DNA from: Hormiphora californensis
Lineage: Eukaryota > Ctenophora > Tentaculata > Cydippida > Pleurobrachiidae
Direction of reading: 5' to 3'
Assembly (NCBI GenBank): GCA_020137815.1
Contig: CM035352.1
Coordinates: 7,918,905-7,982,904 of the forward strand
DNA: 64,000 bases
Shown: piece after piece, positions 1 through 11,400 of the stretch
How the letters are laid out: each line of letters begins with the position of its first letter
Position numbering within the stretch: position 1 is the stretch's first letter
The notes under the pieces: model-generated
The model's database searches: none
Told to the model about the DNA's origin: nothing
The model's input: the letters and a program-made list of their open reading frames with translations, nothing else
Made by a program: the position numbers and the translations under genes

Positions 1-3000
1 CAAATCTGGGGCTCTGGGATGTCCTAATGGCGCTCCAGTGGGTCCAGGATAATATAGGGGTGTTCGGGGGTGATAAAGATAATGTGACGCTATTAGGGGA
101 GAGTGCAGGAGGGGCTCTAGTGACGAATCTCCATACCTCACCTCTCACCGGGGCACTTTTTGCCCGGTCGATAGCACTCTCTGGAACTCAAATAGCACCG
201 TGGGCTTTTAACAAACGAAGGTAGGTGAAGAAGATAGGGGAGAGCAGGGTGAGAACGTTACTTTAACTAGGAGAGAGCAGGAGAGATTGTTACTTTAACT
301 AGGGGAGATCATGCTGAGATTGTTACTTTAACCCTTTAAGGACGAGAAGGATTGGCTCGATAGATTTTTCTAATTTTTCGTTTATAAGTAGATATTATCA
401 CCACAAACTACCTCGAAAAAGAAATTTGAAGTTTCGACATGTAGTTTTTGCTGGGCCCACTGTGTCATATATGACTCTATCGTCCGTAAGGGAATTCTAG
501 TAACAAATGTCATTTGTGCAAAAGTATGGGTCCAATAGTCAAATTTTATGCTTTGAGGCAGTCTATAGCTATAATTTCCACAATCTTGAACGGTTTTTAC
601 TCGAAAAATACCCCAAATTCTACATTTTGTATCATATATGACTCTATCGTCCCAAGTGGTAAATTCTCCAAAAACATCCATAACTCGGGCTAGAAAAGGA
701 GCTAAGAGACAAATCAGGGCACTAAACTGTGTAGAATCATCGCATTAGTGGGGGTAGAGCACATATTTAGGTCGCTATCTTGCCCCCTAATTGATATAAT
801 TGGATAATTAGCTAATTATCTGTCCCGCGCATGCTAATAAATGAAACTTTGCTTTGGGAAGGAGTTATGAGGCAAATGGGGGCACTAAAATGTGTAGAAT
901 CATCACATTAGTGGGGTTAGAGCACATATTTAGGTCTCTATCTGGACCCCTAATTGAGATAATTGGATAATTAGCTAATTAGTTGCCCTCCAGCGCTAAA
1001 AAATTTAATTTGGTGGAGTATACAAGACAAATGGGGGCACTAAAATGTGTAAAATCGTCGCCTTAGTGGGGGTAGAGCACATAGCTGAATTTCTATTCCC
1101 GCTCCTAATTGAGATAATTGGATAATTAGCTAATTGACGGTTGCATAATGCCCCCTTTTTACCATATACCGTGGTTTCTGGATAATCCTGAGCTCTTTTG
1201 TTCAATCTAAGGATCTTTTGGCATCCCTTTACCCCATTTGTATCACCTTTGACTCGTTTTACACAATAATATAGCACTCTATACAACCCTAGACGCCGAC
1301 TTCAGCTCTGTACAACCCCCTTGCTTCATCCTACTCCTAGCTAGACCTCTCATACACCATCCTAAACGCCTTCTACATATTTTCGATGGAGTTCATGAGA
1401 AGTTGGCAAATGAGATTGTGAGAGTGATGAAGAGAAATAATGTATGGGGAATCTAAAATGTGTGTCCAATGATAAAAATGGGAAACTGTAGTACATTAGG
1501 GGTTGAACGTGTTGTAGGAGCAATAGGATATCCCAAAAAAAATCGGTTAGGAAGGTGTATGGATCCCGAAATTATAAGAGGTCTAGGATGAAGCAAGAGG
1601 GTTCTAAAGAGCTGAAGGCGGTGTCTAGAGTTGTATAGAGTGCTATATTATTGTGTAAAACGAGTCAAAGGTGATACAAATGGGGTAAAGGGATGCCAAA
1701 AGATCCTTAGATTGAACAAAAGAGCTCAGGATTATCCAGAAACCACGGTATATGGTAAAAAGGGGGCATTATGCAACCGTCAATTAGCTAATTATCCAAT
1801 TATCTCAATTAGGAGCGGGAATAGAAATTCAGCTATGTGCTCTACCCCCACTAAGGCGACGATTTTACACATTTTAGTGCCCCCATTTGTCTTGTATACT
1901 CCACCAAATTAAATTTTTTAGCGCTGGAGGGCAACTAATTAGCTAATTATCCAATTATCTCAATTAGGGGTCCAGATAGAGACCTAAATATGTGCTCTAA
2001 CCCCACTAATGTGATGATTCTACACATTTTAGTGCCCCCATTTGCCTCATAACTCCTTCCCAAAGCAAAGTTTCATTTATTAGCATGCGCGGGACAGATA
2101 ATTAGCTAATTATCCAATTATATCGATTAGGGGGCAAGATAGCGACCTAAATATGTGCTCTACCCCCACTAATGCGATGATTCTACACAGTTTAGTGCCC
2201 TGATTTGTCTCTTAGCTCCTTTTCTAGCCCGAGTTATGGATGTTTTTGGAGAATTTACCACTTGGGACGATAGAGTCATATATGATACAAAATGTAGAAT
2301 TTGGGGTATTTTTCGAGTAAAAACCGTTCAAGATTGTGGAAATTATAGCTATAGACTGCCTCAAAGCATAAAATTTGACTATTGGACCCATACTTTTGCA
2401 CAAATGACATTTGTTACTAGAATTCCCTTATATTACGGACGATAGAGTCATATATGATACGACGACTAAAACGTTAATAACTCATTCAATTTTCAATATT
2501 TTTTGATGCGGTTTTTTGCATTCGATTTGTTATTTCAAGTAGTTTCATCCCTTCAAAGGATTATTTGTGCCCCTCAAAAACAAAAATTTGAGAGGGGTTT
2601 TTAAAAAAAGGCCTAAATTAGCCTTCCGAGAAGGGCCATAAAATTTTTTTTTTCGATTTTCCGAGCAGATTTAGACGTGGTTTTGGGTTCAAAATCCCTA
2701 AAACTAGCTTGTGACAAAAAATTAGCCACCTAGACATCATGTAGCGCCTTCCAGACGGTCTAGAATGGACCGTGTCATATATGACCTATCGCCCTCAAAG
2801 GGTTAACTAGAAGAGAGCAGGGTGAGAACGTTACTTTGACTAGAAGAGAGCATATCTGTTACCCCCTTCCTCCCCTCTCAGATCTAAAGAAGAGGTCGAG
2901 AAATGGCCAAAGATACTGGAGATGACCAAGTGCCAACAGAACAGTGTGTGCTGTCTCCGCAACCTAACCGGGGTTGATATCTATACAGCCCTTTATAAAC

Positions 3001-4548
3001 TCCTGGAATACTTTCCGGTCGATACTTGGCCCCCTATGGTGGACGGGATTCTGGTTACAAGCGATCCTGTGGATGCCCTGAACGAGGGTCTCTTTATTGA
3101 CCGTGAGTGTGAGGGTGGGGTGGCAGTGCTGGCTCCAGCAAAGCTGCCAAGCGCGTTGAAATGTTTAAAATGCGTGAAAACGTACAATTTTGCCGCGTAC
3201 AATTTTGGGAACGGTGCAGTGGTCTCCGGCCACTTCACCCCCTGAAAATATTGGGCTGGGGCTTGCCGCTCCATCTCGTCTCTGCCAAAATTGCTGAGCA
3301 GTATAATTTGTGGTGTTCTCTCTCTCCTAGTTAAAGTAGCATTCTCTCCTGTTCTCTCTCTTAGTTAAAGTAACAATCTCACCCTGCTCTCTCCAGGCCC
3401 ATTGCTGAGCGGTGTTTGCGCTAACGAGGGCAGTCACATTGCAGAAGCAATCGCAAACGGATCTAACATCTCTATCAAATACAATACGGTTAGTGCGGTT
3501 TATAAAATGTAATAAACCGTCCAATTTGTTGTCCGCGTTTGTTCGCTGGTGCCAGGTCCCCCCTAATTAATTAATCAAATTAATTGATCTTTTTCCAGGA
3601 TACCTTAACAAGAAAACAATTCCGGGATCTATCAGTGGATAATCCATTCAACCAAAACGGAACCTTCCCCTGCATGTCGGACAATGGTGATGCTCTAGTA
3701 GAGGTTTGTTTGTTTGTTTGTTTGTTTGTTTGTTTGTTTGTTTGTTTGTTTGTTTGTTTGTTTGTTTGTTTGTTTGTTTGTTTGTTTGTTTGTTTGTTTG
3801 TTTGTTTGTTTGTTTGTTTGTTTGTTGATTAGGACTGATTGAGAGTTAACATAATAATAAGATACTCTGTCCAGGACAGAGAGGACAGTCTGTCCGTACT
3901 CTCCGCTGCGTGCAGTCATGTAGTATGACAAGAGAATTAACTCTAAATTTAACCTTGCCCTTTAGTTGTACCCTGCAAAGGGAGGTAAGAAGATGAAGGA
4001 ACAGTATGCAAGGTTCATGGGGGACTGGCTGTTAACATGTCCCCAATTTTCTACTGCTGAGATAATGTCTAAAGTGGGGTACAGTGTTTACCAATACACG
4101 TTCAACTACCATTGGGATAGGTCAGTTATAAGGCCTCCCCCCCCCTCTTTATCTCAGATTTAACCCACTTTTCAAGCTCTTCTCTTCGGGGTTCTTTCGT
4201 CTTTCCTGACCCTTCTCTGTCAGGCATCACACTGATGATAACACTGACTAAAGAATTATAACACTGAATCCCCCCTCTTTTTCCAGTGCCCTACCCGATA
4301 CAGAGAGTTGGATGGGGACACTCCATGGATTTGACCTGGCCTTCATATTCGGGCTCCCCTTCTCCACCAACTCCCCCTACACTATAGTATCCAGTAAACA
4401 GTTTAATAAAAGAGATAGAGCCATGAGTAGATCCATGATGGGGATTATCAGTAGCTTTGCTCACACTGGTGTGCCATCAGCCCAGATAGACAGCTCAACT
4501 GTGTGTTGGAGCAGTCTGACGAAGGATACCAAGGATATTCTCGTAGTG
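1..4548 (+). CDS. Carboxylesterase/cholinesterase-like protein, 3' part (partial, multi-exon)
   Basis: Serine hydrolase of the alpha/beta-hydrolase carboxylesterase B family, acting on ester substrates; the 5' end lies outside the window. Exons that join in phase: up to 220, 2882-3102, 3397-3488, 3599-3703, 3966-4120, 4287-4548. The first exon reads through NLGLWDV and ALQWVQDNI to the nucleophile elbow GESAGG, which holds the catalytic Ser. The third has the acid-residue region (SGVCANEGS), and the last has the catalytic His motif ([13 protein letters not shown]). All three catalytic positions are present. Every junction is GT-AG and preserves frame. The C-terminal end is uncertain: after the GTG|gtaagt donor at 4549 I find no clear terminal exon, so the last piece is missing, very short, or read through to a stop near 4656. 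Intron 1 is occupied by a foldback transposon, and the fourth exon's donor lies inside a TTTG array. Confidence 0.85.
221..331. repeat. About 32-bp minisatellite, TTACTTTAACTAGGAGAGAG type
   Basis: Three imperfect units of a purine-rich motif follow the carboxylesterase donor. Related units recur at 2806-2860, in the opposite orientation at 3325-3396, and at 38455-38555 in a myosin intron. In the reverse orientation the unit ends in a pyrimidine tract followed by AG and forms the 3' end of introns in two unrelated genes. Confidence 0.75.
332..2802. mobile_element. piggyBac-like foldback element (nonautonomous)
   Basis: The element is bounded on both sides by TTAA (328-331 and 2803-2806), with inverted termini CCCTTTAAGGACGA and, read inward from the right, CCCTTTGAGGGCGA. 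TTAA target duplication plus CCC termini is the signature of the piggyBac superfamily. Internally it is a near-perfect palindrome: roughly 466-1345 is the reverse complement of 1580-2457, with a spacer of about 235 bases. The 93-aa and 69-99-aa open frames on opposite strands are the same sequence read in the two arms and are not genes. Each arm holds about three diverged units of roughly 160 bases that contain TTAGCTAATTA. No transposase is present. It sits in an intron of the carboxylesterase gene. Confidence 0.85.
3704..3827. repeat. (TTTG)n microsatellite at a splice donor
   Basis: About 30 uninterrupted TTTG units start directly at the exon end GTAGAG, so the donor itself is gtttgttt. 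Open frames of alternating CLFV or KQTN residues on either strand are artefacts of the repeat. Confidence 0.95.
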
Positions 4549-4566
4549 GTAAGTGTCTTGCAGTTA

Positions 4567-4636
4567 CAGTCGGACCCCTATATATACTGGACAAAACTCT
4601 TTCCCCCGAGCATCCCGGTAAATCGGGGTCCGACTG
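4567..4636. mobile_element. Short foldback (pogo/Tigger-like MITE candidate)
   Basis: A 70-base hairpin-forming unit with terminal inverted repeats CAGTCGGACCCC. It shares about 30 bases, in inverted order, with a second copy at about 57111-57175. The CAGT start and CCCC-rich ends resemble pogo-type mariner MITEs, but a clean TA duplication is not visible. It lies just after the last recognised carboxylesterase exon, and the rest of 4637-4931 holds nothing I can name. Confidence 0.5.
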
Positions 4637-4931
4637 AAGTTTGTAAATCGTGGTAAGTGTTGACTTAACTGTTGAATCGTGCAGTTAGTTTGTAAATTGT
4701 CATCCTATTGGTGGTCTAGATATATATATCTTAGTTAGTTAAGACTTCAGACGTACTAGCCAATATTTGTTTTCTTGGCGTCTGAGTTCATATAGATTTG
4801 TGCAAGGGATAAATTTTATCGAATTTAATCACTTGGTGGTCAAAATTGACCACCGAAAATCCCATATTCCGAAAGTTTCGCTATTTTATGAAACACAGCA
4901 TGCTACATGAACACAACAACAAGACATGTAC

Positions 4932-5805
4932 CTGCCGCGACCACACAAACTGGTTCCTCCCCTGACCAGTCCAGTTGGTCTCCGTCGCAGGTCAATGTAG
5001 CTGAACCAGCCAGGGTATAACCCTCTTCACAACCCACTGTCAGGGTCTCCCCTGGCCCTGCTGCCGTGTTAGTGATGTTGGAGTATTCCACTGTTATGGC
5101 ACTGCAGTTCACTGCAAAACACGGAGGGGATTAGCACTGCAAAAGATGTGAGGGCATTACATGATTTGGGAGGGGGGGGGAACTCTTTTTGAGTTCTTTG
5201 AACAAACCTGCATTGTAGGTGACTGATGCAGTGTCAGTTGACTGAAAGACAACCCCAGTAACCACATCTCCGCCCCACACCGCTTCACACGAAGTACTGT
5301 CATCACTGAGAACTACGTGAAAGAATCGAATCGTCATTGATATAAATGAGGATGTCTTCATCTGTTTTATGGAACTCAGCTACCATGATTGTTGAATGAA
5401 AAGTAGCGTGTAGATTGTAATCGCAATCATCAAATCGTGTCACTCTCACTTCAGATGTGCTGAGATCAACTGTTATGTTGTGATACTCCTCATTTGTGTG
5501 CAGAAATGCAACATCCAAGATGCGAGGATTGACCACTGGATAGTGGTTGTATGTTTATAACCAACGGCTCCCATTCTAGGTCCCATTTCAAGAGATTCCC
5601 TTTCTCGACACTTTTGAACACTGAAAAAAGCAATGTCACTGAATTCAAAGCGAATAAAAGTTTGGCAGATGTTCCTGGACTAAAACTACCTTAAAAAATA
5701 CAGTAATAAAATACAGTAATGAAATACAGTAATAGTACCTCCATCGGTGGTATTGGCTTGATGGGCAATCAGAAGTAAGCTAGACAGAATCCACGAAGTT
5801 TTCAT
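4932..5805 (-). CDS. Secreted sushi (CCP)-domain protein, apparently frameshifted
   Basis: Likely a secreted or surface protein. The first exon, 5805-5739, encodes a signal peptide (MKTSWILSSLLLIAHQANT) and ends in a GTAC donor. The next exon starts near 5620 after a TTTTTTCAG acceptor. It runs to 5208 and encodes a beta-rich, extracellular-looking segment that I cannot assign, with two changes of frame: one between about 5570 and 5535, one near 5335. The last exon, 5111-4932, joins in phase and is a single sushi/CCP module with its four cysteines (NCSAI, VGCEEGY, LTCDG, PVCV) and the Trp before the last Cys. The two frame shifts may be sequencing errors or decay. No downstream exon is recognised, so the 3' end is open. 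Neighbours are unrelated in function. Confidence 0.6.
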
Positions 5806-7127
5806 GTTTATCAATCGGCGTTGTACAAACGAAATACAGGTGCAGCAGTAAAATATTGTGTCAAGATAGAGAAAAATCGATTAAAGACGAGAATGCACTA
5901 AGATAATGCCGGTAAAAAGGTTGCCACGAATGACATTGTGCAGCAGCTGGGGTAATCGCTTTCTTTACCCTTCTCATTTCTTCTTCATTGGATGCCCCAT
6001 CTTTATAGTATAGTGGTCACGTGTCTTCTCAAAATGATTTAGCAGGGAGAGCTATTTACCTCTATTTGCCTCTAACTGTTAACTGACCCTTCGTCAGTTC
6101 AGAATCTTAGTGAATGAGAGCTAGAAAATCATTTCTTGTCATTTGTCAGAGAGGGGCCATTTCTCCATTTTTCTTTTTATCACGAGGGTAGGCAGCAAAC
6201 TTTGCCCCCCCCCCCCCACTTTGCTTCATCCCCTCAGCAGCGGCCGTAAAACAACCTTGCCAAACGGGAGCCGAAAAGTACAGTAGTATAGACTAGCGGC
6301 ATCCATTTGGGTATAAAGTTAAAGAATTTACACGTTTGGGAACTGAAAAATTTCCAGTCGATATCTTAGCATATTTTTAGTACTTAAGGTCTTTTTTGTT
6401 TCTGTTGTTGTGGAATAGCAAGACTCCTATATAATTTCTCCTCGTTTTCAGGATTAACGCCTCAAAATATCACTTTACCCACCCCCACCCCACCTACTTT
6501 ACCCACTTTACCCACCCCACCCCCACCCACTTTACCCACCCACCTCTTTCAGGACAACGGTGGAATGAGGACTGAGAGTTTCGAGGGGAGGCTGAGCTCC
6601 TGTCACACACTAACAAACACTGCCAAGGAAAAGACTATAAAATGTTGAACTGGTTTATACCGTGTGTGTGATTTATTGTACACCATCATGTCTTAGAGTT
6701 ACGAATGATGAATACTTGCCTTTTTCCAGTGCTAAAATAATTGCCAATTTCACCATCGGACACACATTGTACAGTGTAAAGTGAGCGCGCGCGGACCGCC
6801 GAACGTGATTCAGGGAGCTCTCTCGCGCGGTAATGTTTGACCACGCGCGCGGCACCTCTCTGTTTCTGAAAAGTTGAGCGCTGAAAAGGGCCAGCGTGTG
6901 TGTCGGAAGGTGAAATTGGTAATTCCGGGGACAATAAGAACGGGTTATTTAGCTTAGCTAAAACAGAGATAGAGGTATAGCATATTAAACACAGTCAAAT
7001 GATCTTCTTTTGACATGGCGATATAGCTACCGATCAACGGTTACAATTCACAGCTATTATCTGACTCTAGTATTCTGCTCTATCTGTCCGGTTAACACAG
7101 TCTTATAAAACAAACAGATCTGGCCTC
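5806..7127. other. Intergenic region, no gene recognised
   Basis: Holds a C homopolymer (about 6205-6220), a CCCACTTTAC-type tract (6476-6545) and a GC-rich patch with CGCGCG motifs (about 6783-6855). No coding sequence with family resemblance or phased splice sites was seen on either strand. Confidence 0.6.
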
Positions 7128-7849
7128 TCATTTCTGTAGGACAAACTGATCAATGAATTCCTGTTGCTCAGCTTCAGCCTTCTCCAAACTCTGTAACTGA
7201 ATTCTATATCGCTCTAGCTGGGTCCGCTTTTCATGGATTAGTCCGATTAGTTGCTGCTGCTGACTTTCTCTCTGCTTAGCCATGCTCTTCAATAGATTCC
7301 TTGCTCCGATAGCCTGAGGAAAATATCAAGTTTCAGCCGTGAGATGACTCATTGGGCAAGAGAACAGTTTGGATTAGGGTTCAATGAGTGACTCCTATCC
7401 ATACCAGACTCCAGTCGGTCGGAATGATGCTCTAAACTTGACCACAATAAAACAAGTTGCTCACCTTCAACTTTTCCCGCTCTACTTCGGAGGAAAGGCC
7501 ATCCATCAGCTCAATAAAACCATTCACTATCTGCTGGAAATCATCTATCTCTGAAAAAAAAGAGAGCTTAAATATAGATTGCAGTTCCTTTCTAACAGCT
7601 ATCTGAACCTCTCAGAGTAAAAGAGTCCTTAAAATCTTTAGAACCATCAATCAATCAACAGACAAGATTCCCCGGCCCCCAGACAACTCCCGATCCCTCC
7701 AGCCCCCGGCCTCCAAATAACAACTTACTGTCTACGAATTCCTTGCACTCCTCCCTTAGCTGGAGGGTTTTGGTGCCAGTCTCGTTATCTAACACTCTAA
7801 TCTTGTTGATGTCGTCAATATCGAACCCATAGTTATCATCAAGTGCCAT
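7128..7849 (-). CDS. IFT20: Intraflagellar transport protein 20 (IFT20)
   Basis: IFT20 is a small coiled-coil subunit of the IFT-B complex that links Golgi-derived vesicles to ciliary transport. Three exons on the minus strand join in phase: 7849-7729, 7550-7465, 7313-7128. The protein is about 131 residues, the normal size for the family. The N-terminus ([19 protein letters not shown]) leads into [20 protein letters not shown]. The second exon gives [17 protein letters not shown]. The third begins [15 protein letters not shown] and ends [14 protein letters not shown], collinear with vertebrate IFT20. The start is the first ATG of the collinear N-terminus. No frame break is seen. An imperfect palindrome GTTAGTAAATAGTAAC at 7878-7893, just upstream, weakly resembles an RFX X-box, the usual switch of ciliary genes. 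It is downstream of, and co-oriented with, the FAM228-like gene. Confidence 0.93.
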
Positions 7850-8454
7850 GGTCTAACTAATGGTATTGGTATTGGTTGTTAGTAAATAGTAACAATGTTA
7901 CTCAACAAGGTATTGGTTAGTAGTGACGTCATATATTTAGGTTGTAATAACATTTTATTGGGGAATATTGTTTTGTTCAAACAGGGTCGAGTAAAGGGGA
8001 ATAGAAGCGCATCCAATATTAAAGAAAGACAAAGTAAAATCTTGTGAAGTAGAACATACCAATTACACACACACAGACTATCTGTGACACACGACACGCA
8101 CTATTATATTTTAACATCAAGAAGAAGTCGTTTTTACAGCCCCTCGTAAACCATATTAAACCAGTTAAAGATCTGTTACAGAAAGAGTTTATAAGTCCAC
8201 AGTTCTAGACTGTAACAGGGGATTAAGAAGTAAGAGAGACCGAAGTAAGGTATAAATCTGAAGGTACACCCCTAAAAATGAGAACCAATGCCATACCATT
8301 CCGCCAAATATCAAAATACCGGATTAAACAAGAAGAGATTTTAGTAGAACATTTGTGAGAGGGGTCGATGAAGAGGGTAGGAAGGAGCAGGCCTTGTCTT
8401 CGTTTTGGTAGCTGGAGTTCATCTCTCTCCACTTCCACTCTGCTACACGCTGTT
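7850..8454. promoter_or_regulatory. IFT20 upstream / FAM228 downstream region
   Basis: About 600 bases between the IFT20 start codon and the FAM228-like stop on the same strand. It should hold the IFT20 promoter and the FAM228 3' UTR. Apart from the weak X-box-like palindrome at 7878-7893, no defined element is recognised. A 49-residue open stretch downstream of 8473 lies in a different frame from the FAM228 splice phase and is treated as UTR. Confidence 0.45.
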
Positions 8455-11400
8455 TTAGTCCATCATTCGTTGCCTGGAGAACATCAAGGAGTAGTAATAA
8501 ATGGGTATCTTCTTTAGAACACATATGCTCAAGCGCTAATGACTAGGCTAAAAGATTCATCAATATGCGATCTAAGTTTACTGTTCAAGAATAAAACATC
8601 GTCTGTCTGGCGACACAAGACCCCGATTTGATTCTGAGCTCCCAGATGTGGTCTGCCGCGCCAGACAGTACATCGTAATCACCTGCTTTTCATTCGCACA
8701 CTACTGTCAACATCTCGGATAGGAAGAGTTATCCACTCATTACAACTTCCTCTTCGTGATCTTGGAGCAGAGATAGAGCGGACAAACCCACAGTCTGTCT
8801 CAATCCTCAGACTATCTGACTCTTCTTTTTGTTTCTGAAATAGGTGAATGATAAACATGAATTTTGTAGACTAGAACTGGGGATGAAGTATTTCAATGTT
8901 TGATCGATGAACGAACCAGTTTCGTAGGGTCATTAACAGGAACTACAGTCCGAATATTCCTTCGCTGAAGACACAATGGGTCATATTCATCACTGCTTAT
9001 AACATCCAAGAACAGAGGACCTTTGCAGTTCGATGCAGTCAGGTATCGACTAAACAGTTTCCTCTTTTCGGAGTCAAATCTTCGGTATTGAGGTCCGGAC
9101 AGTTTCGACTGAATTTCACTCTAAGGGGGGTTGGGAGTTAGTGGAAGGGAAGGGAGGGCCGAATTATACCCCATTAGAGCTCTGTTTCATTGCATCACAT
9201 GGGACTGGGAGTGCGAATTGACACTTGTGATATTTCCCTGTGTCGTTACTAGGGCGACGCGCAGTGTAGCCGCGCGTTTACACAAAACTCGCGCTTTTAT
9301 CCCCTACTGAGGAGGGTCGCGCCGTACACACCTGTACCCTGTTATAAACGGAATCCTCCCATCTTGAGTAAAGCGATTGGTACTTGATCCGCCGATCTAG
9401 CTGATTCTTCAGAAGCTGATCTTCCAAGTCCTGAAATAAGAGAGACTCAGGTAATTTGCCTAGCTCAACCCCCTTTACGCGAAATTCTCTTACAAATATA
9501 AAGGAGGGTTAGAACCCCTCTTATCTTCCCCTTATTGATTGTTGCATGTCATAGGGGAAGAGGCACATAGGTCCGATGCTGAGTAATGACAGAACACCTA
9601 GGGGTGGTTAACCACGAGTCCTAAAAAGACTGGCTGTATTTTATGTACGGTGGCAAACGTGGGCTAAAGTGTGTAGTGAACCACTGAGCATGCACCACTC
9701 TGCCTTCTATAGGCTTAGTGGAACAAACCAGTGGTAAATTATGCACTCAGAGTCCTTCAGTTCAACTCCTATTATATGTTGTCCTGGCTAACTCTAGAGA
9801 GATCCAGCCGTCCCGGAGTGGTGATCCGGACGGGGTAACCGCAACCAAAGAAAAACAATATGAACAAAGTTATACACAGAACACGCATAGGCACTTTCAA
9901 CTGCAGAACACTCCGAACAGCTGACAAAGTCAGCGAGCTGGCTTATCAATTCTCTAAACATGGTATTGGTCTTTTGGGTATTCAGGAGCACCGAATTGTC
10001 CATCCAGAGACTGTTAAGAGAACCCAGGCTGGGCCAGACTCAATCCTATTAACATCGACAGCCTGGCGGAATAGTATGGGAGCGTCTGTAGGAGGGGTCG
10101 GAATCTTAATGGGGACCAATGCATCGAAGCTCATTGTTGAGACAAGAGTGGTTTCTAATCGGATCCTGGCCGTTACCTTCGCCGGCAATCCCAAGCTGAC
10201 GCTTGTTTCCGTTTACTCCCCGACAGAGGGTGCCGATTTTGATGAAGTTGAACAGTTCCACAACGAGCTAAGAGAATACCTACACGAAGTACCTGCTCAC
10301 AATCTCCTGATTGTTTGTGGTGACTTCAACGCTCGCCTTGGTTGGGAAGGAACTGCCTCTGGATGGTACTATCACCGTACCACCAGCCGTAACGGTGTCC
10401 TTCTGAAGGAAACTATGGAGGAAACCAACTTGGAGGCCACCAACATTAGATTCCGGAAGAAGAAGAGTCGTTTGTGGACATTCCTGTCGGACGGGACACA
10501 GCGGAAAGCTACCCTTGACTATATACTTATCAGGAGAAAGTGGAGGAACAGTATTAAAGACACCACGACGTCCGAGGCGCTAAGCTCCCTTGGATCAGAT
10601 CACCGGTTGCTGATTGCCAAGGTCAAACTCACTCTACGAAAGAGGAAGACCTTGCCAGGAAGAACGAATCCTGATTATGGCCCCCTCAGAACCGACCCGG
10701 ATCTGAGGGATCGTTTTACTGTTGAGGTTCAAAACCGATTTTCCTGCCTAACATCTGATGCTGAAGATGAACCAACTACTAACTATGGTCACTTCATTAA
10801 AGCAATACAGGAAACGAGTAAAGCTCTCCTTGGGAAGAAGCGGAAACGTCTGAAAGACGTTGTGGCAGAGGACTATAGAGTTAAGCGAGTGAGAACAGAG
10901 TTGGAGTGTGCCAGTAAGGAGTACCACGATGCACCAGACGAGGAGACGAGGACTAGAGTAAATAGGGCGAAGGAAGAGTTATCGGGGGCCTATGGACAAG
11001 TTGAGTCGGAGATTATTGAGGGTAAGATCAGGAGGGTAGAGGATGCTGCTAGGAATGCTAAGTCACGAGAAGTTTGGAGGATAGTTAATGAGGTCTCTGG
11101 TAGAAATCTGAGGACAGCTAGTCAGTTGGAGGGGGGCTCGCCGGAAGAGAGGAATGATATATGGTTGAATCACTTCCGAACCCTACTAGGGTCTGCACCA
11201 TCAGGGTCATCAGACACGGAAGTCGAACAGCTCTTCCCCCCGGCGGATATCTTCACTGGTAGCTTCACTCTTGAGGAATATCAGAGGGCCAAGAAGAGGA
11301 TTAAGGAGGGGAAGGCTTATGGGGATGACAGCATCTCTCCTGAGGTTCTAAAGAGGTGTGATCTGGATGAGATAGTGCTGGGTTTTTGTAACGGTGCATT

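Noticed and set aside
1005-1912. Two identical 93-aa frames on opposite strands, and the similar pair at 382-681 and 2236-2445
   Set aside because: They are the same noncoding sequence read in the two arms of the foldback element; no family resemblance.
8324-8524. 66-aa frame at the FAM228 3' end
   Set aside because: It is in a different phase from the AG|G junction; the spliced frame ends at 8455.
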